Position numbers and translations under genes: made by a program. A stretch of 64,000 nucleotides of DNA, taken from NCBI RefSeq assembly GCF_020707265.1, contig NZ_JAJFEQ010000007.1:62001-126000 (forward strand), written 5' to 3'. Shown here piece by piece: positions 17,806 through 25,839 of the stretch (position 1 is its first letter; each line of letters begins with the position of its first letter). Below the pieces are notes generated by a model. It did not search any database, was not told where the DNA came from, and saw only the letters and a list, made by a program, of their open reading frames with translations. The DNA comes from Massilia sp. IC2-477 (GTDB taxonomy: Bacteria; Pseudomonadota; Gammaproteobacteria; Burkholderiales; Burkholderiaceae_D).

Positions 17806-18879
17806 ATGCATCGCCGTTCGTCCCCCTTTGTCCTGCCAGCCCTGGCCCTGTTCCTGCCCGTACTGGCCCTGCCCGCGCTCCCTGCCCTGGCGCAGGAAGT
17901 CAGCGTGACGATCGCGCCGGTGCGCGACAAGTTCGCGCGCAGCGACGAGGTGCTGGTGCGGGTCACCCTGCTCAACAACAGCGCCGCGCCCCAGTTCCTG
18001 CTGAAGTGGCATACCCCTGCCGGCGCCATCGAAGCGCCGCTGTTCGAGGTGCTGCGCGACGGCCAGCCCGTGCGCTACCTCGGCATCAAGGTCAAGCGCG
18101 CCGCGCCCGGGCCCGGCGACTACCTGCGGCTCGAGCCGGGCGCCTCGCTCAGCAGCACGGTCGAGCTGTCGGCGCTGTACGAGATGAACGTGACCGGTCC
18201 CTACCAGCTGCGCTACCGCACCGCGTCCAGCGGCCTGTTTGCCGCATCCGGCATGCGCCCCCAGCCCGGCGCGCTGGCCTCCACCCCGGTCTCGATCTGG
18301 ATCGACGGCCGCCTGCCGCGCGGGGCCAGGGCACCAAGCAAGCAGGCCGCGGGCGGCGGCGGACTGGAATTCAGCAAATGCTCCAACGCCCAGCAGGAAC
18401 AGCTGGTGGCGGCGGTCGACGCCGGACGCAGCATGACCGTCGACGCCCACCAGTACCTGGCGGCCGGAGCCGGGGGCGCGCAATACGGCGCACGCTACGG
18501 CAGCTGGTTCGGCGCTTTTGACGCCGGCCGCGCCGCCACCGTCAACAGCAATTTCAGCGCCATCCGCGACGCTTTCGAGACCAAGCCCGTGAAAATTGAC
18601 TGCGGCTGCAATGCCGACTATTTCGCCTATGTCTACCCGGCCCAGCCCTACAACATCTATGTCTGCAAGGCGTTCTGGACCGCGCCGCTGACGGGCACCG
18701 ATTCGCGCGGCGGCACGCTGCTGCACGAGATGAGCCATTTCGACGCGGTGGCCGGCACCGACGACCACGTCTACGGCCAGCAGGGCGCGGCCGAGCTGGC
18801 CCGCAGCGACCCTGCGCGTGCGGTGCGCAACGCCGATTCGCACGAGTATTTCGGCGAGAATTCGCCGCCCCAGCAGTAG
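17806..18879 (+). CDS. Secreted M35-family peptidyl-Lys-type metalloendopeptidase
   Basis: A 357-residue zinc protease with a Sec signal (cleavage near AQ, residue 30). Residues about 31-170 are a beta-rich N-terminal region, and the catalytic part runs from about 185 to the end. The aspzincin motif is complete: HEMSH at 307-311, then GTDDHVYG at 317-324, which supplies the Asp zinc ligand. Cysteines in KCSNAQ and DCGCN probably form disulfides, as in deuterolysin and peptidyl-Lys peptidases. GAGGAG stands 6 bases before the ATG. A close paralogue is at 28895-30025. The cleavage preference (before Lys) is a family property, not shown here. Confidence 0.93.
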   Translation: MHRRSSPFVLPALALFLPVLALPALPALAQEVSVTIAPVRDKFARSDEVLVRVTLLNNSAAPQFLLKWHTPAGAIEAPLFEVLRDGQPVRYLGIKVKRAAPGPGDYLRLEPGASLSSTVELSALYEMNVTGPYQLRYRTASSGLFAASGMRPQPGALASTPVSIWIDGRLPRGARAPSKQAAGGGGLEFSKCSNAQQEQLVAAVDAGRSMTVDAHQYLAAGAGGAQYGARYGSWFGAFDAGRAATVNSNFSAIRDAFETKPVKIDCGCNADYFAYVYPAQPYNIYVCKAFWTAPLTGTDSRGGTLLHEMSHFDAVAGTDDHVYGQQGAAELARSDPARAVRNADSHEYFGENSPPQQ

Positions 18880-19185
18880 CATGCAGATGTCGAACACCCA
18901 GCACGCATAGTCCTTCCGGCCGGGCGCTCGCCCGGCCGCAACTCCCCCCTCCCGGGGTGGTTTCTTGCTCGCAACTTCTAACGCACACTCCTGCCCGTCA
19001 GAGATCGCGTGCGGCCCTGGTCCCGCACCCATCTCGTTTTCCTTGAATCCCGCCTTCGTTCCGTGAGCCGGCGAGCCGACAGAATCTGAGGCGCACAAGC
19101 GTGCACGGTCTTGCGCCGACGCCCGCTTGTCCGATCAGAGCACCCGGAACACACCGGGAAATTTTGATCCTGAAAGGAGCAGTAT
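18880..19185. other. 306-base intergenic stretch between M35 peptidase and DUF4214 gene
   Basis: No convincing gene is seen. It starts with a strong GC hairpin at 18917-18938 (separate entry), then a C-rich run, and ends in a leader with the AAGGAG site of the next gene. A short inverted repeat CCCGG/CCGGG flanks 19143-19158. No clear sigma-70 promoter is visible. Confidence 0.6.
18917..18938 (+). terminator. Hairpin after the first M35 peptidase gene
   Basis: CGGCCGGGCG and CGCCCGGCCG pair perfectly around a 2-base centre (in practice 9 pairs and a 4-base loop), 38 bases after the stop codon. No T-run follows, so it is a stability or Rho-assisted terminator candidate rather than a classic intrinsic one. 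Confidence 0.5.
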
Positions 19186-20229
19186 ATGTACGATAGCAAT
19201 ACCCAGGCGGTCAGCGACAAGCTGAAAGCGGCCTCTTCGACGGTCTTCAGCCAGGAGACCATCGACAGCATCCTGTCGCTGGTAGCCACCAGCACCGATA
19301 CCAAGGTCGTGGTCGATACCGTGGACGGCGCCAACAACGGCACCGTCAGGCCAGCCGCGGGCACCGAAGTCGTGTTCGTCAGCACCTCGGAGACCTCGGT
19401 CACCAAGCTCACGGTTAGCGCTAATACGCCGGCCGTGTTCTTCCAGGGCGCCGGCGGCGTCGATGCGACCATCACCACCCCGCCGCCGAGCGCCGCGGGC
19501 AACCAGTCGGCAGCCGTGGGCGATCCGGACGCCATCCAGCGCGTGATCGTGGGCACCGCGGGCGCCGATACCATCACGGTCGCGGACAACAGGAACACCC
19601 AGATCATCGCCGGCGACAAGGACGTGATCAAGGCGGGCAGCGGCCACACGGTCGTGGTCGCGGCCCAGGGCAGCAGCACCGTGATCGGCGGCGCCGAAAC
19701 CCTCGTCCAGGCCAAGGGCGATGACGACGACTTCACCATCACCGTGAACGGCGCCCACGCCAAGATCAGCAACGGCAGCACCAAGGTTGCGGTCGACCTC
19801 GTGAACGTGCACTACGTCCAGCTGGACAACAAGCAGGCCCTGATCTTCGCCGACAACGTCAAGCAGGCCACCGTCGCCAACCTGTACCAGGCCGTGCTCG
19901 GCCGTACCGCCGACTTCTCCGGCCTCGACTACTGGTTCGACCTGGTCGACAAGGGTGTGTCCGTGCGCTCGATCGCCCAGAACTTCCTGGCATCCGGCGA
20001 GTACAAGCTCGGTGCGCTCAACAACACCCAGTTCGTGGACGCGCTGTACCACGGCATGATGGGCCGTAATGCCGACGCCGCCGGCGCCCAGTACTGGGCC
20101 GACGCGCTGGCGCACGGTGTCTCGCGTGCCGACGTGGCACTTGCCTTCGCCGAAGCGGCCGTGACCGGCAACGAGGCGAGCGTGGTCGGTTCGGTCACGA
20201 TCGTCCCCGACATCTTCACCCACCAGTAA
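19186..20229 (+). CDS. DUF4214-domain protein, probable surface or secreted protein
   Basis: The 347-residue product has no Sec signal peptide. Residues about 1-220 are Thr/Val/Ala-rich with beta-type repeats (IQRVIVGTAGADTITVADNR) resembling type-I-secreted or RTX-like proteins. Residues about 225-335 contain two DUF4214 units (LYQAVLGRTADFSGLDYWFD and LYHGMMGRNADAAGAQYWAD). Such domains are known from secreted calcium-binding and S-layer-like proteins. AAGGAG precedes the ATG, and an intrinsic terminator follows the stop by 21 bases. A run of glycan genes begins immediately downstream, so it may be a glycosylation target; that is inference. Confidence 0.82.
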   Translation: MYDSNTQAVSDKLKAASSTVFSQETIDSILSLVATSTDTKVVVDTVDGANNGTVRPAAGTEVVFVSTSETSVTKLTVSANTPAVFFQGAGGVDATITTPPPSAAGNQSAAVGDPDAIQRVIVGTAGADTITVADNRNTQIIAGDKDVIKAGSGHTVVVAAQGSSTVIGGAETLVQAKGDDDDFTITVNGAHAKISNGSTKVAVDLVNVHYVQLDNKQALIFADNVKQATVANLYQAVLGRTADFSGLDYWFDLVDKGVSVRSIAQNFLASGEYKLGALNNTQFVDALYHGMMGRNADAAGAQYWADALAHGVSRADVALAFAEAAVTGNEASVVGSVTIVPDIFTHQ

Positions 20230-20239
20230 CAGCACCGCC

Positions 20240-22279
20240 ATGCACGATCCAAAAGGGGGCCCCGCCCCCTTTTTCCTCTCCACGTGCGCGCCCCGCCTGC
20301 GGGACGACGCACTCCTGAACCGCGCCTTGGCATCGTTCGCGGCGGGCCGGCTCGCCGATGCGCTGCTGGACGCCGAATACGTTTGCCGGCGCTTTCCCAT
20401 GAAGCCGATCCCGGCCATCCTGCGCGCCCGCATCCTGCACAGCGCCTACCCCCGGTTCGGCGCGCGCGCCTGGCATGCGGCCTGGGCGATCGCCCCCGAA
20501 AACCCGCTGCTGCAAGACCTGATGCTCAAGAGCTGGCTGGAAGAAGGCGGCCGCCGCGACGTCGCCAGCCTGGGCCCGGCCTTCCTGCCGGCGCGCTGCC
20601 GCGCCAATCGCCACGCCAGCCTGCTGCCGCTGTTGCGCGCCGCCGGCGTGGTCCATACCGGCGCCTGCTGGAAGGACGGCGAGGCGATCGAGGCCATGGT
20701 CTTCCTGGGCGCGGTGGCCGGCAGCGCCGGCGCCGAACGGGCGCCGCGCGCCACCCTGCTGCTTTCCAACGAGACGGACGAGTACCGCGTCGAGGTCCCG
20801 GGCGACGGCAGCCGCGTGCGCCTGGCGCCTCCGCGGCCAGGGGCCGTGTGGTCGCTCACCCTGCTCTCGCCCGACGGCCGGCGCCGGCTGCTGCCCGGCT
20901 CGCCCCTGGCCTTCTACCCGCCGCCCGCGATCGCACCCACGGCCGCCCCCGCGCAAGACGCTGCGGCCTGCCCGCGGCCGGTGGCGATCGTGGTGCCGGT
21001 CTACCGCGAACTGGCCCTGGTGCGCGCCTGCCTCGACAGCGTGCGCGCCAGCCTGGCGCACAACCGCATCCCCAGCCGCATCGTGGTGGTGGACGACGCC
21101 AGCCCCGAGCCCGCACTCTCGGGCTGGCTCGACACCCTGGCCGCCGGCGGCCACATCACGCTGCTGCGCAATGCCTGCAACCTCGGCTTCATCGAGACCG
21201 TCAACCGCGGCATGCGTGCCGCACCAAGCCACGACGTCCTGCTGCTGAACGCCGACACCCAGGTCCATGGCGACTGGATCGACCGCCTGGCGGCAAGCCT
21301 GTACGGCGCCCCCGACGTCGCCTCGGTCACGCCCTGGACCAACAACGGCGAAATCAGCAGCTTCCCCGTGATGCGCCAGGCCGCCCCTGCCCCCGGCGCG
21401 CGCGAACTGGCACTGCTCGACACCGGCGCGGCGCGGGTGCGCGCCGCCGGCGGCCGGGACGTCGAACTGCCTTCCTGCTGCGGTTTCACGATGCTGATCC
21501 GGCGCGAGGCGCTGGACGCGATCGGCATGCTGGACGGCAGCGCGCTGGTGCGCGGCTACGGCGAGGAAGTCGACTGGTGCATGCGCGCCCGCGCCGCCGG
21601 CTGGCGCCACCTGCAGGCCACCGGCGTGTTCGTGGCCCATGCCGGCACGGTGTCGTTCCGCGCCGAGAAGACCCTGCGCGTCGCGCAGAACCGTAGCGTG
21701 CTGCTGGCGCGCTATCCCGGCTACTACCCCGAGTTCGCCGCCTTCGTGCGCACCGACCCGCTGCGCGCGGCGCGCGCCGCCCTGCGCGAAGCACTGGCGG
21801 CCACTCCAGCCTGCGACTGGCTGGAAAAGGCGGCAGGCACGCCGCACAAAGCGGCCTTGCCCGACACCGTGGCCGCGACCCCGCTGCCGGCCGCGCCGGC
21901 GGCCCTGCCTTCGTCCTGCCGGCGCATCGGCGTCTGGCGCCTGGTGGCCGGCACTCCCGCCGCGCGCGCGGTGCTGGCGCTGGCGCGCCTGATCGCCGGC
22001 GCGCCCGGACTCGGCCTGCGCCTGCTGGTAACCGGCGACGGCAGCGAAGCGTTGTGGCGCAGCGGCGTGGCCGACCAGCTGCCGGCGCCGGAGGGCGACA
22101 CGCCGGCCCTGCTGGACGACGCCCAGCTGCTGCAGGCGGCCGGCTGCCGCACCGTGCTTGCCGCCGACCCGGCGGGACTGCCCGCCGGCCTGGACACCGT
22201 CCTGCTGGACGCCGGCTTCGACGCCGGCGCCTGGCTGGAAGACTGGATCGATCGCAACGAGGCCGCCCTGGCCGCCTGA
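20240..22279 (+). CDS. Glycosyltransferase family 2 protein (rhamnosyltransferase-like)
   Basis: The open frame codes for 679 residues. A helical region precedes a GT2 domain at about residues 250-500, which opens with VAIVVPVYRELALVRACLDS and contains VVDDASPEP, the acidic motif LLNADTQVHGDW, and EEVDWCMRARAAGWR. The C-terminal 150 residues are Ala-rich and unassigned. The start is doubtful: the ATG at 20240 has no ribosome site and sits on an intrinsic terminator. A TTG at 20327 or ATG at 20399 could be the real start. The gene heads a plus-strand run of four glycan genes to 28667. Donor and acceptor are unknown. Confidence 0.85.
   Translation: MHDPKGGPAPFFLSTCAPRLRDDALLNRALASFAAGRLADALLDAEYVCRRFPMKPIPAILRARILHSAYPRFGARAWHAAWAIAPENPLLQDLMLKSWLEEGGRRDVASLGPAFLPARCRANRHASLLPLLRAAGVVHTGACWKDGEAIEAMVFLGAVAGSAGAERAPRATLLLSNETDEYRVEVPGDGSRVRLAPPRPGAVWSLTLLSPDGRRRLLPGSPLAFYPPPAIAPTAAPAQDAAACPRPVAIVVPVYRELALVRACLDSVRASLAHNRIPSRIVVVDDASPEPALSGWLDTLAAGGHITLLRNACNLGFIETVNRGMRAAPSHDVLLLNADTQVHGDWIDRLAASLYGAPDVASVTPWTNNGEISSFPVMRQAAPAPGARELALLDTGAARVRAAGGRDVELPSCCGFTMLIRREALDAIGMLDGSALVRGYGEEVDWCMRARAAGWRHLQATGVFVAHAGTVSFRAEKTLRVAQNRSVLLARYPGYYPEFAAFVRTDPLRAARAALREALAATPACDWLEKAAGTPHKAALPDTVAATPLPAAPAALPSSCRRIGVWRLVAGTPAARAVLALARLIAGAPGLGLRLLVTGDGSEALWRSGVADQLPAPEGDTPALLDDAQLLQAAGCRTVLAADPAGLPAGLDTVLLDAGFDAGAWLEDWIDRNEAALAA
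20251..20274 (+). terminator. Intrinsic terminator after the DUF4214 gene
   Basis: AAAAGGGGG and CCCCCTTTT form a perfect 9-bp stem around CCCCG, followed by a further T. This is a strong Rho-independent terminator shape 21 bases after the DUF4214 stop. It lies inside the first codons of the next reading frame if that frame starts at 20240, which raises the question of how the downstream gene is started. Confidence 0.85.
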
Positions 22280-22292
22280 CCGGAAACCTGAC

Positions 22293-24656
22293 ATGCACTT
22301 CGAATCAGATATCACCGTGGCGGCCGGCGCCTCCACCCTCCGCTGGCACGGCGCCGTCGACGGCGTCCACCAGCGCCTGTTGTACGGCTGGGCCTTCGAC
22401 AGCGCCCGTCCCGACGCCCGCGTGGTCGTCGAGATCTGCCTCGACGACCTGGCGGTCGGCTGCGTGGTGGCCGATTGCGCCCGGGCCGACCTGGCTGGCC
22501 GGCTGGAAGCGCTCGGCGCAGCCGATCTGTGCCACGGTTTCGTCGCCGATCTCGGCGCACTCCCCTTCGAGGCCGGCGGCTCCGTTTCGGCGCGCGTGGC
22601 CAACACCGCAGCCGTGCTGGCGGGTGGCTTCCGGTTGGACGCGCCGAAGGCGGCCTCGCCTGGCGCCGTCAGCACAGTGACCGGCGACGGCGGCCTGCGC
22701 CTGCACGGCTGGGCCCTCGACCCGGCCGATCCCGGGCGCACCGTGAACGTGCGCGCCTACGTCGGCCACACCCTGGTGGCGGAGGCGCCCGCCAATGTGA
22801 TCCAGCCCGCGATGCGCGGCCACATCGACGGCGCCCACGGCTTCGACCTGGCCCTCCCGGCCAGCCTGGCCGACGGTCGCGTGCACAGCGTGCGCGTGGT
22901 CGACGAGGACGGCCGTCCGCTGAACGGCAGCCCGCTCACGGTCTGCTGCACCCTGGACGGCATGGCCGCCCTGCTGCCGGAGGCCAGCGACGCGCTCCTG
23001 CAGCGCGTGGCCGACACCTACGAACGCCACCTGCCGCGCAGCCTGCCGCTGTCCGCCTGGCCGGAATGGTCGGCGCGCTTCGACGCCGAGGGCCCGTTCA
23101 CGCTGCCGGCCCTGTCAGCCGCGGTACTGGTCACGGGTACGCCCGATGCCGGTACGCCTGACCCCGACGCGCTCGAGGCCACGCTCGCCAGCGTGCGCGC
23201 CCAGCGCGGCATCGCGCTGCAGGTGTTCGCCGGCGAAGCCTTTCCGGCCATGCTGGCGCAGGCGCTGGAATCGCGCTGCGAGGTGCTGTGCTGCCTGCGC
23301 GCCGGCGAAACGCTGGCCCCGCACGCCCTGGCCTGGGCCCTGCACGGCTTCGCGGTCCCTGGCGCCCAGCTAGTCTACACCGACAGCGAAACCGATGGCC
23401 AGCCCTGGTTCAAGCCGGCCTGGAACCCGGACTACGCGCTGGCCAGCGACTATCCGCTCGACCTGCTGCTGGTACGCCGCGCCCTCGCCCGGGACCTGGT
23501 CGATGCGCGCAACCACGCCGAGTTTGCGTGGTCGGCGCTGGCCGCCGCCTGGCCCCGCGGAATGGAGGCGATCGTGCACGTGCCGCGTGTTCTGGTGCGC
23601 AGCCTGGCGCCCATCATCGATGAACGCGCGCAGCGCTTCGCCGCGGCGGCGCGCGCACTGCGGGTCATCGCGCCGCAGGCCGTACTGGAAGAACTGGACG
23701 ACCTCCCGTCTGGCCTCACCCATGCCGCCCGGCGCGTGCGCCATCCGCTGCCGGACAGCGCGCGTGACATGACGGTCAGCCTGGTGATCCCGACACGCGA
23801 CCGCGCCGACCTCCTGCAGCGCTGCCTCGACAGCATCGGCCAGCATACCGACTGGCCGAAACTGGAGATCATTGTGATCGACAACGGTTCGGCGGAGGAA
23901 GCGACCCAGGCGTATTTCGACCGCATCGCCAAGGGTGGCGTGCGGGTGCTGTCCATGCCCGGCCCCTTCAACTACGCGGACCTGAACAACCGCGCCATCG
24001 CCCAGGCCAGCGGCCAGATCATCGGCCTGGTCAACAACGACATCGAAGCCCTGCACGCGGACTGGCTGGAAGAAATCGTGTCGCAGCTGCTGCGCCCGGA
24101 GGTTGGCGCGGTCGGCGCCAAGCTGCTGTGGCCGAATGGCATGGTGCAGCACGGCGGCGTCGTGATCGGCGTCGGCAACGTGGCCGGCCACTACGGCAAC
24201 CGCCTGCAGGACGCCGACTGGGGCAACCATGGCCGCAACCAGCTGGTGCAGCAGCTCAGCGGCTGCACCGCCGCCTGCCTGTTCCTGCGCCGCCAGGATT
24301 ATTTTGCGCTCGGCGGCATGGACGGCCACGCCTTCCCGGTGGCCTTCAACGACGTCGACCTGTGCCTGAAGCTGCGCGCCGCCGGCAAGGCGATCGTGTG
24401 GACGCCGCACGCCAGGCTGCTGCATGCCGAGTCGGCCAGCCGCGGCAGTGAGGACACCCCGCAGAAGAAGGCAAGGGCCCAGCGCGAAGTCGACGGACTG
24501 CGCCGCAAATGGGGCCACGTGCTGCTGCAGGACCCGGCCTACCACCCGAGCCTGAACCTGGACCCGGCCAGCCAGGCCTTCGGCGGGCTGGCGCTGCCGC
24601 CGCGCGAGCGCAAGCCGCGCACAGCCGGGATCGCGTCCTGCCAAGCGCCAGCGTAG
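22293..24656 (+). CDS. Large glycosyltransferase family 2 protein with N-terminal accessory domains
   Basis: A 787-residue protein starts at the ATG at 22293 (MHFESDITVAAG), 14 bases after the previous stop; longer in-frame starts overlap the upstream gene. Residues about 15-230 contain two related beta-rich modules (LLYGWAFDSARP and LRLHGWALDPADP), resembling the carbohydrate-associated modules fused to some glycosyltransferases. The GT2 domain lies at about 500-750, with MTVSLVIPTRDRADLLQRCL, the acidic NNDIEALHADWLEEI, and FNDVDLCLKLRAAGK. The substrate is unknown. It is probably co-transcribed with its neighbours. Confidence 0.87.
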   Translation: MHFESDITVAAGASTLRWHGAVDGVHQRLLYGWAFDSARPDARVVVEICLDDLAVGCVVADCARADLAGRLEALGAADLCHGFVADLGALPFEAGGSVSARVANTAAVLAGGFRLDAPKAASPGAVSTVTGDGGLRLHGWALDPADPGRTVNVRAYVGHTLVAEAPANVIQPAMRGHIDGAHGFDLALPASLADGRVHSVRVVDEDGRPLNGSPLTVCCTLDGMAALLPEASDALLQRVADTYERHLPRSLPLSAWPEWSARFDAEGPFTLPALSAAVLVTGTPDAGTPDPDALEATLASVRAQRGIALQVFAGEAFPAMLAQALESRCEVLCCLRAGETLAPHALAWALHGFAVPGAQLVYTDSETDGQPWFKPAWNPDYALASDYPLDLLLVRRALARDLVDARNHAEFAWSALAAAWPRGMEAIVHVPRVLVRSLAPIIDERAQRFAAAARALRVIAPQAVLEELDDLPSGLTHAARRVRHPLPDSARDMTVSLVIPTRDRADLLQRCLDSIGQHTDWPKLEIIVIDNGSAEEATQAYFDRIAKGGVRVLSMPGPFNYADLNNRAIAQASGQIIGLVNNDIEALHADWLEEIVSQLLRPEVGAVGAKLLWPNGMVQHGGVVIGVGNVAGHYGNRLQDADWGNHGRNQLVQQLSGCTAACLFLRRQDYFALGGMDGHAFPVAFNDVDLCLKLRAAGKAIVWTPHARLLHAESASRGSEDTPQKKARAQREVDGLRRKWGHVLLQDPAYHPSLNLDPASQAFGGLALPPRERKPRTAGIASCQAPA

Positions 24657-24705
24657 CTGAACTCCTCGTTGGCACCATGCCGTCCATGAACCGAACACCA
24701 GAACC

Positions 24706-25839
24706 ATGCAGATCAACCTGAGCCACAAGAAGTTTGTCCTGTTGAACGACTACCTGCCGTTTGGCTCGGCAGACGTGGATACGTTCACGCTACTGCGTTT
24801 CCTGAGCCACCCGGACAATATCGGCAATATCGTCTTCCTGGACGCCATCAATCGCTCGCTTCCGGGCATCCGCAACGTTTCGTCGCGCGATTTCATCCGC
24901 TTTCGGGAGCAGTTCAGCGCCGACCATGTGATCGTGCTGGCGCTTGCGAACTTCCTGTCCGCGACCTGGACGGCGCCGGAAGGCTTCGTGGAAGCGCTCG
25001 CACAGCACCGCATCGTGCTGTTCTCGGTCGGCGTGCAGAGCGAATTCGGCGAAGAAGACAGCATCTGCCTGTCCAGGGACGCCCAGGCCGTGCTGGATCT
25101 CGCCAGGACCTCGGGCACGCTGATCGGGGTGCGCGGGGACAAGACCCAGCGCTACCTGGCACGCAGCGGCATCGCGTCCCAGGTGATCGGTTGTCCTTCC
25201 GTGCACCTGGCTCCAGAACGGATCGCTTGCGACAAGCCCCTGGGGCGCGCCCGGGTATGCACCTCCAACACGATGCTCGGCATTCACCGCGACATCGCCA
25301 AGCGCGTCAACACCTTCGCCACCAAGTTCTGCTCCGGCTACATGCTGCAGACGGAGGCCTCGATCATCGCGGACTGCATGGAGCTGCCGGAAGAAGTCAT
25401 CGGCTACATCGCAGATCAGTCGGGCAATCCGCACCATGCGGGACTGCTGCGCAACAAGGTGTTCGACTACGGCTACTACAACGAAGACCCGGAACAATGG
25501 AAGGTGCTACGTGCATGGTTCAAGGAACATGCGCGCTTCCACTACACGGTGGCGGATTGGCGCGCCTACGCCGCCGGCTTCGATTACTGCATCGGCACCC
25601 GTTTCCACGGCAATGTCATGGCGCTGCAGGCAGGCGTTCCTCCCCTGATCATCCCGATCGACTCGCGGGTGGCCGATATGGCGGAGTTCCATCGGCTTCC
25701 GCGCGTCTCCATGGAAGATTTCGAGCAGATCCGCGACGTGACGGAACTCGCCCCCTACCTCGACTTCACTGACTACAACGATCACCACACCAGCAACAAG
25801 AAACTGTACTTCCAATTCCTGAAAGAGAACTTCCGATGA
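24706..25839 (+). CDS. Polysaccharide pyruvyl transferase family protein
   Basis: A 377-residue cytoplasmic protein has the pyruvyltransferase-family fold: an N-terminal half with IVLFSVGVQSEF and GVRGDKTQRYL, and the C-terminal motif YCIGTRFHGNVMALQAGVPP that marks the family. Members add ketal pyruvate to polysaccharide sugars using phosphoenolpyruvate, though some are sugar-modifying enzymes of unknown reaction. It lies between glycosyltransferases, and its stop overlaps the next ATG by four bases. The ribosome site is weak. Confidence 0.8.
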   Translation: MQINLSHKKFVLLNDYLPFGSADVDTFTLLRFLSHPDNIGNIVFLDAINRSLPGIRNVSSRDFIRFREQFSADHVIVLALANFLSATWTAPEGFVEALAQHRIVLFSVGVQSEFGEEDSICLSRDAQAVLDLARTSGTLIGVRGDKTQRYLARSGIASQVIGCPSVHLAPERIACDKPLGRARVCTSNTMLGIHRDIAKRVNTFATKFCSGYMLQTEASIIADCMELPEEVIGYIADQSGNPHHAGLLRNKVFDYGYYNEDPEQWKVLRAWFKEHARFHYTVADWRAYAAGFDYCIGTRFHGNVMALQAGVPPLIIPIDSRVADMAEFHRLPRVSMEDFEQIRDVTELAPYLDFTDYNDHHTSNKKLYFQFLKENFR

